A model generated the notes under the pieces. The model searched no databases, was not told the DNA's origin, and saw only the letters and a program-made list of their open reading frames with translations. DNA of 24,627 nucleotides, taken from a virus. Where the stretch lies: IMG/VR virus record IMGVR_UViG_3300027861_000186, positions 1 to 24,627 of that record. One strand, written 5' to 3'. The position numbers were made by a program, and so were the translations under genes. Of this stretch, positions 23,052-24,627 are shown piece after piece. The stretch's first letter is position 1; each line of letters starts with the position of its first letter.

Positions 23052-23381
23052 ATGAAAAAACAAAAACAAAAATATTGGTTATGTGAATTTTTCAAAAGGT
23101 GTGGTGAAGATGAAAACACATACCATTATATTTATTCAGATAAAAATTTAAAAGAAATGGGTCATGAAGATGATGATAATGATTATAAAATTTTATCACA
23201 ATTTTTTTTAAATAAAATTACACCGGATGATCAAGATGGAAACGATTATTGGCATTTTGATAGTTTAGTTAGATTTGATGGTATGCAAGAGGTAAAGCCA
23301 AACGAATTTAAAACACTTCAAAAAGCCGGTGTATATGTTAATGGTGATAATTTAATGTTTAACTATGAGAAAGGTCAATAA
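23052..23381 (+). CDS. Small protein of unknown function
   Basis: A 109-residue protein starting immediately after the preceding stop (TAA then ATG), so it is probably translationally coupled. It has an aromatic and charged composition: KYWLCEFFKRCGEDENTYHYIY near 7-28 with two cysteines five residues apart (not a metal pair), NDYWHFDSLVRFDGM near 74-88 and a strand-turn end GVYVNGDNLMFNYE. The pattern suggests a folded alpha/beta protein. No signal peptide, membrane segment or known motif. Function not recognised. It belongs to the same operon as its neighbours. Confidence 0.7.
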   Translation: MKKQKQKYWLCEFFKRCGEDENTYHYIYSDKNLKEMGHEDDDNDYKILSQFFLNKITPDDQDGNDYWHFDSLVRFDGMQEVKPNEFKTLQKAGVYVNGDNLMFNYEKGQ

Positions 23382-23383
23382 AT

Positions 23384-23605
23384 ATGAATGATGATAGTAG
23401 TAAAATAGGTAAATTAATCAATGGTTTCAACGATTATTTGGATAAACTAAAGAAAGAAGAAGATCACAGTTTAGCCATATTTTATGACTACGATATAGAA
23501 CCATTGCCAAATGATTTGGTTGATATGGCAAATGAAAATAAAACAGAAACAGAAAACGATTTAGAAAATGCTCTTGATTTTAAAATTAATAAATGGGGTT
23601 TTTAA
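23384..23605 (+). CDS. Small acidic protein of unknown function
   Basis: A 73-residue acidic protein: MNDDSSKIGKLINGFNDYLDKLKKEED has a predicted amphipathic helix (about 7-27), followed by IFYDYDIEPLPNDLVDMANENK and a helix ending in ALDFKINKWGF. AGAAAGG eleven bases upstream, inside the end of the previous gene, serves as ribosome-binding site. No membrane span, cysteine or known motif. Function unknown. Confidence 0.66.
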   Translation: MNDDSSKIGKLINGFNDYLDKLKKEEDHSLAIFYDYDIEPLPNDLVDMANENKTETENDLENALDFKINKWGF

Positions 23606-23629
23606 TAAATCAAGCAAATGAGAAAAACA

Positions 23630-23647
23630 AAAGGGAAAAATAAAATG
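23630..23647 (+). repeat. Leader cassette copy 1
   Basis: The 18 bases AAAGGGAAAAATAAAATG, which include a ribosome-binding site and start codon, occur identically four times (23630, 23871, 24131, 24283). Copies 2 and 3 also share AAACAACT.AA a little upstream, showing that whole leaders have been duplicated. Confidence 0.85.
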
Positions 23648-23848
23648 GATCAAATAGATAAGTACAGATTGGAAATGACTAAAAAACATTATCCTATTTA
23701 TTGGAAAATAAAAGATAATGAAATAGAAATGACTGATATTAATAATAAGGAACTACCAAAAGATCATGCAGTATATCAAGCTGAATTAAGTTTTATTCAA
23801 GATAGAATATCTGAAATGGAATTTAGTGGTGAAATAGTTATGATGTAA
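23645..23848 (+). CDS. Small protein of unknown function (18-base leader cassette gene 1)
   Basis: The ATG at 23645-23647 is chosen because AAAGGGAAAAATAAAATG (23630-23647), the same cassette as before three later genes, puts the ribosome-binding site at the normal distance. The longer frame from 23618 merely translates the leader. The 67-residue product begins MDQIDKYRLEMTKKHYPIYW and then has KIKDNEIEMTDINNKELPKDHAVYQAEL- and ISEMEFSGEIVMM-type stretches. It looks like an alpha/beta protein, mildly acidic. Function not recognised. Confidence 0.7.
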   Translation: MDQIDKYRLEMTKKHYPIYWKIKDNEIEMTDINNKELPKDHAVYQAELSFIQDRISEMEFSGEIVMM

Positions 23849-23870
23849 TTTATGAATAAACAACTAAACA

Positions 23871-23888
23871 AAAGGGAAAAATAAAATG
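23871..23888 (+). repeat. Leader cassette copy 2 (uninterrupted long form)
   Basis: Identical 18-base cassette, here preceded directly by AATAAACAACTAAAC. This is the form without the 33-bp hairpin element and serves as a comparison for copy 3. Confidence 0.85.
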
Positions 23889-24086
23889 AAAACTTATAGA
23901 GTGTGTCCAACATTAGATATATTTAAAGATGTAAAAGCTAAAAACGAAGAAGATGCTAAAAATAAAGTACAAAATGAAATTGATAATTTAATTAATTGGA
24001 AAAAAATTATGAATAAAAATTATCAAGAACTTAATTGTGATCATACATTTATTACTGATGAATGGTATAATTTTAATGATAAATAA
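23886..24086 (+). CDS. Small protein of unknown function (leader cassette gene 2)
   Basis: A 66-residue protein: MKTYRVCPTLDIFKDVKAKNEEDAKNKVQNEI has a strand, a second strand with a DVKA.NEEDAK line and a helix. This is the layout of small proteins that read V.A.s.EEA...v, often found in phages. Then follow LINWKKIMNKNYQELNCD and a last strand TFITDEWYNF. Two cysteines are far apart. The AAAGGG ribosome-binding site is in the 18-base cassette. Function unknown. It is followed by the leader that carries the 33-bp hairpin repeat. Confidence 0.7.
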   Translation: MKTYRVCPTLDIFKDVKAKNEEDAKNKVQNEIDNLINWKKIMNKNYQELNCDHTFITDEWYNFNDK

Positions 24087-24144
24087 ACAACTGAAGAATA
24101 CTTCTTGCTTCGACAGAAGTAAGCTACAACAAAGGGAAAAATAA
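24076..24144 (+). other. Mini reading frame through hairpin repeat copy 1
   Basis: ATG at 24076 opens a 22-codon frame through the repeat to TAA at 24142-24144, one base before the lipoprotein ATG. Its middle encodes NTSCFDRSKLQ, the same peptide that copy 2 encodes inside the gene starting at 24475. There is no ribosome-binding site. It could be a leader peptide reached by reinitiation, a decayed duplicate of that gene start, or just a side effect of the duplicated DNA. Confidence 0.3.
24097..24129 (+). repeat. 33-bp hairpin repeat, copy 1 (in a leader)
   Basis: Identical over 33 bp to 24502-24534. CTTGCTTC (24104-24111) and GAAGTAAG (24116-24123) form an 8-bp stem with loop GACA. One pair is G-U on the plus strand and would be C-A in minus RNA, so the RNA of this operon is the likely active form. 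No U-run follows, so it is not a terminator. It seems inserted within the leader that precedes the lipoprotein gene, by comparison with leader copy 2. Confidence 0.85.
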
Positions 24145-24148
24145 AATG
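24131..24148 (+). repeat. Leader cassette copy 3
   Basis: Identical 18-base cassette directly before the lipoprotein gene. It follows the 33-bp hairpin repeat with two bases between. Confidence 0.85.
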
Positions 24149-24265
24149 ATTAACTTAATTAAATTATTGCTTGTATGTTTATTGTTAAGCGGTTGTTCTG
24201 TTTATAAAAATAATAAATTACAAAAACAAATTTATGAAAAACAGCAATCATGGTTAAATATATAA
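24146..24265 (+). CDS. Small lipoprotein (39 residues)
   Basis: ATG at 24146-24148 lies in leader cassette copy 3 with a good AAAGGG ribosome-binding site. Stop TAA is at 24263-24265. The product starts MINLIKLLLVCLLLSGCSVY: a Lys-containing n-region, a hydrophobic core and a lipobox LSGC with the lipid-modified Cys at residue 17. The mature part is only 23 residues, Lys/Gln-rich. It should be an inner-face outer-membrane or inner-membrane lipoprotein. Phages use such proteins as outer spanin subunits (for example the T7 and lambda Rz1 types) or as receptor-blocking superinfection-exclusion proteins (for example T5 Llp). Its placement among early-type genes, without a visible inner spanin next to it, leaves both open. 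Confidence 0.78.
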   Translation: MINLIKLLLVCLLLSGCSVYKNNKLQKQIYEKQQSWLNI

Positions 24266-24282
24266 TTAAAAAAAACAAACAG

Positions 24283-24300
24283 AAAGGGAAAAATAAAATG
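24283..24300 (+). repeat. Leader cassette copy 4
   Basis: Identical 18-base cassette whose ATG (24298-24300) starts the zinc-ribbon gene. The longer reading frame from 24250 only translates this leader in frame. Confidence 0.85.
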
Positions 24301-24474
24301 ACACAAGAAAAAAAAATATACTACTCTGATTTAGCAAACTATGTTGATGTTTGTTATAGCTGTAAAAGTCAAAATATATCAATACATGACATAGAAATTG
24401 ATAATCAAAAAAATTATTGTTTAGATTGTCATAGTGAAGATGTTGGAGCAGTACCACCAGAAGATGTTATATAA
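24298..24474 (+). CDS. Zinc-ribbon-type small protein
   Basis: A 58-residue protein with two CxxC knuckles, CYSC at residues 19-22 and CLDC at 41-44, separated by 18 residues. This is the classic spacing of a zinc ribbon. The N-terminus (MTQEKKIYYSDLANYV) is charged, and the C-terminal tail is acidic (EDVGAVPPEDV). Phage zinc ribbons often bind RNA polymerase, nucleic acid or other proteins, so a transcription or host-takeover regulator is possible, but no specific family is recognised. The start is fixed by the AAAGGG cassette at 24283. The next gene starts immediately after the stop. Confidence 0.77.
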   Translation: MTQEKKIYYSDLANYVDVCYSCKSQNISIHDIEIDNQKNYCLDCHSEDVGAVPPEDVI

Positions 24475-24627
24475 ATGACAACTAAACAATTAACACAGCA
24501 AAATACTTCTTGCTTCGACAGAAGTAAGCTACAAAAACAAAATTTAAGAGAAAATGTTAAGGAATTATTTAACACTCTTAAAGAACAAAATGGTCTAGCT
24601 TGGAAAGAAATAGTTAGAAATTATAAA
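24475..24627 (+). CDS. Protein of unknown function, 3' end outside window
   Basis: The frame opens with ATG at 24475-24477, directly after the previous stop, and stays open for 51 codons to the window end. Its first part is coded by the 33-bp hairpin repeat (NTSCFDRSKLQ near residues 10-20). After that comes a charged helical stretch, LRENVKELFNTLKEQNG then LAWKEIVRNYK, that looks like genuine folded protein. No clear ribosome-binding site is seen; coupling to the zinc-ribbon gene is likely. The hairpin about 35 bases into the message might affect translation. Function cannot be judged from this fragment. Confidence 0.66.
   Translation, partial: MTTKQLTQQNTSCFDRSKLQKQNLRENVKELFNTLKEQNGLAWKEIVRNYK
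24502..24534 (+). repeat. 33-bp hairpin repeat, copy 2 (within a coding sequence)
   Basis: Exact match of 24097-24129, 405 bases downstream, with the stem at 24509-24516 and 24521-24528. Here it is read in frame as the early part of the gene starting at 24475. The upstream bases ACAACTAAACAA (24478-24489) also match the leader before 23886. Confidence 0.85.

Noticed and set aside
23618-23644. Nine-residue extension of the gene at 23645, and the similar sixteen-residue extension at 24250-24297
   Set aside because: Both merely translate the repeated leader cassette in frame; the ribosome-binding site serves the inner ATG.
24097-24129. Intrinsic transcription terminator at the 33-bp hairpin
   Set aside because: The stem is modest and is followed by AAGCTACAA and a leader rather than a U-run; the second copy is inside a gene.
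24266-24457. Minus-strand 63-residue frame opposite the zinc-ribbon gene
   Set aside because: It is an AT-rich antisense shadow of a gene with a CxxC pattern and a strong leader.
24097-24534. CRISPR array from the repeated 33-bp element
   Set aside because: Only two copies 405 bases apart, with genes between them, and no spacer-size regularity.

Overview
The window is part of the genome of a short-tailed (podovirus-type), T7-like tailed phage with very AT-rich DNA. The minus strand, read from about 21.5 kb down to 1, is a nearly gapless late module in classic podophage order: terminase large subunit, three tiny proteins, portal, a Bbp19-like small protein, scaffold, a small protein, major capsid protein, a probable head structural protein, tail tubular proteins A and B, a GNAT-like gp13-type protein, a gp14-like internal virion protein, three large internal virion proteins, tail fibre, a probable fibre-assembly protein, and the start of a LamG-domain tail protein that runs off the left end. 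The base composition and the style of these proteins (small AT-rich genes, T7-like structural set, LamG and collagen-like tail proteins) resemble phages of low-GC marine Alphaproteobacteria such as SAR11 pelagiphages of the HTVC010P type. That host guess is inference; nothing in the window proves it.

From 21522 to 22029 is a divergent control region with a GC-rich island, an inverted repeat and a plausible sigma70-type promoter. To its right, on the plus strand, is an operon of at least eleven small genes (22030 to beyond 24627). Nearly all are of unknown function. They include a DUF8033-like protein, a 39-residue lipoprotein and a zinc-ribbon protein. Such a cluster next to the packaging genes but transcribed away from them is most likely an early, host-takeover type region. 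No integrase, polymerase, tRNA, CRISPR array or insertion sequence was seen.

The late genes are tightly coupled: several stop and start codons overlap as TAATG. Capsid-region genes carry strong ribosome-binding sites (AGGAGG or GGAGAG). The right-hand genes are preceded by near-identical leaders: AAAGGAAAC-type in the first half, and an exact 18-base AAAGGGAAAAATAAAATG cassette in front of four genes in the second half. A 33-bp hairpin-forming repeat occurs twice there, once inside a leader and once inside a coding sequence.

Points most worth a second look are: the 33-bp hairpin repeat and repeated leader cassettes; the apparent redistribution of T7 gp15/gp16 domains over three ORFs, with the transglycosylase domain at the C-terminus of the first; a pair of paralogous tiny proteins flanking a third between terL and portal; a beta-rich insertion in the tail nozzle protein; a strand-specific RNA hairpin two bases ahead of a start codon behind the capsid genes; and several very small genes (56-residue protein, 39-residue lipoprotein).
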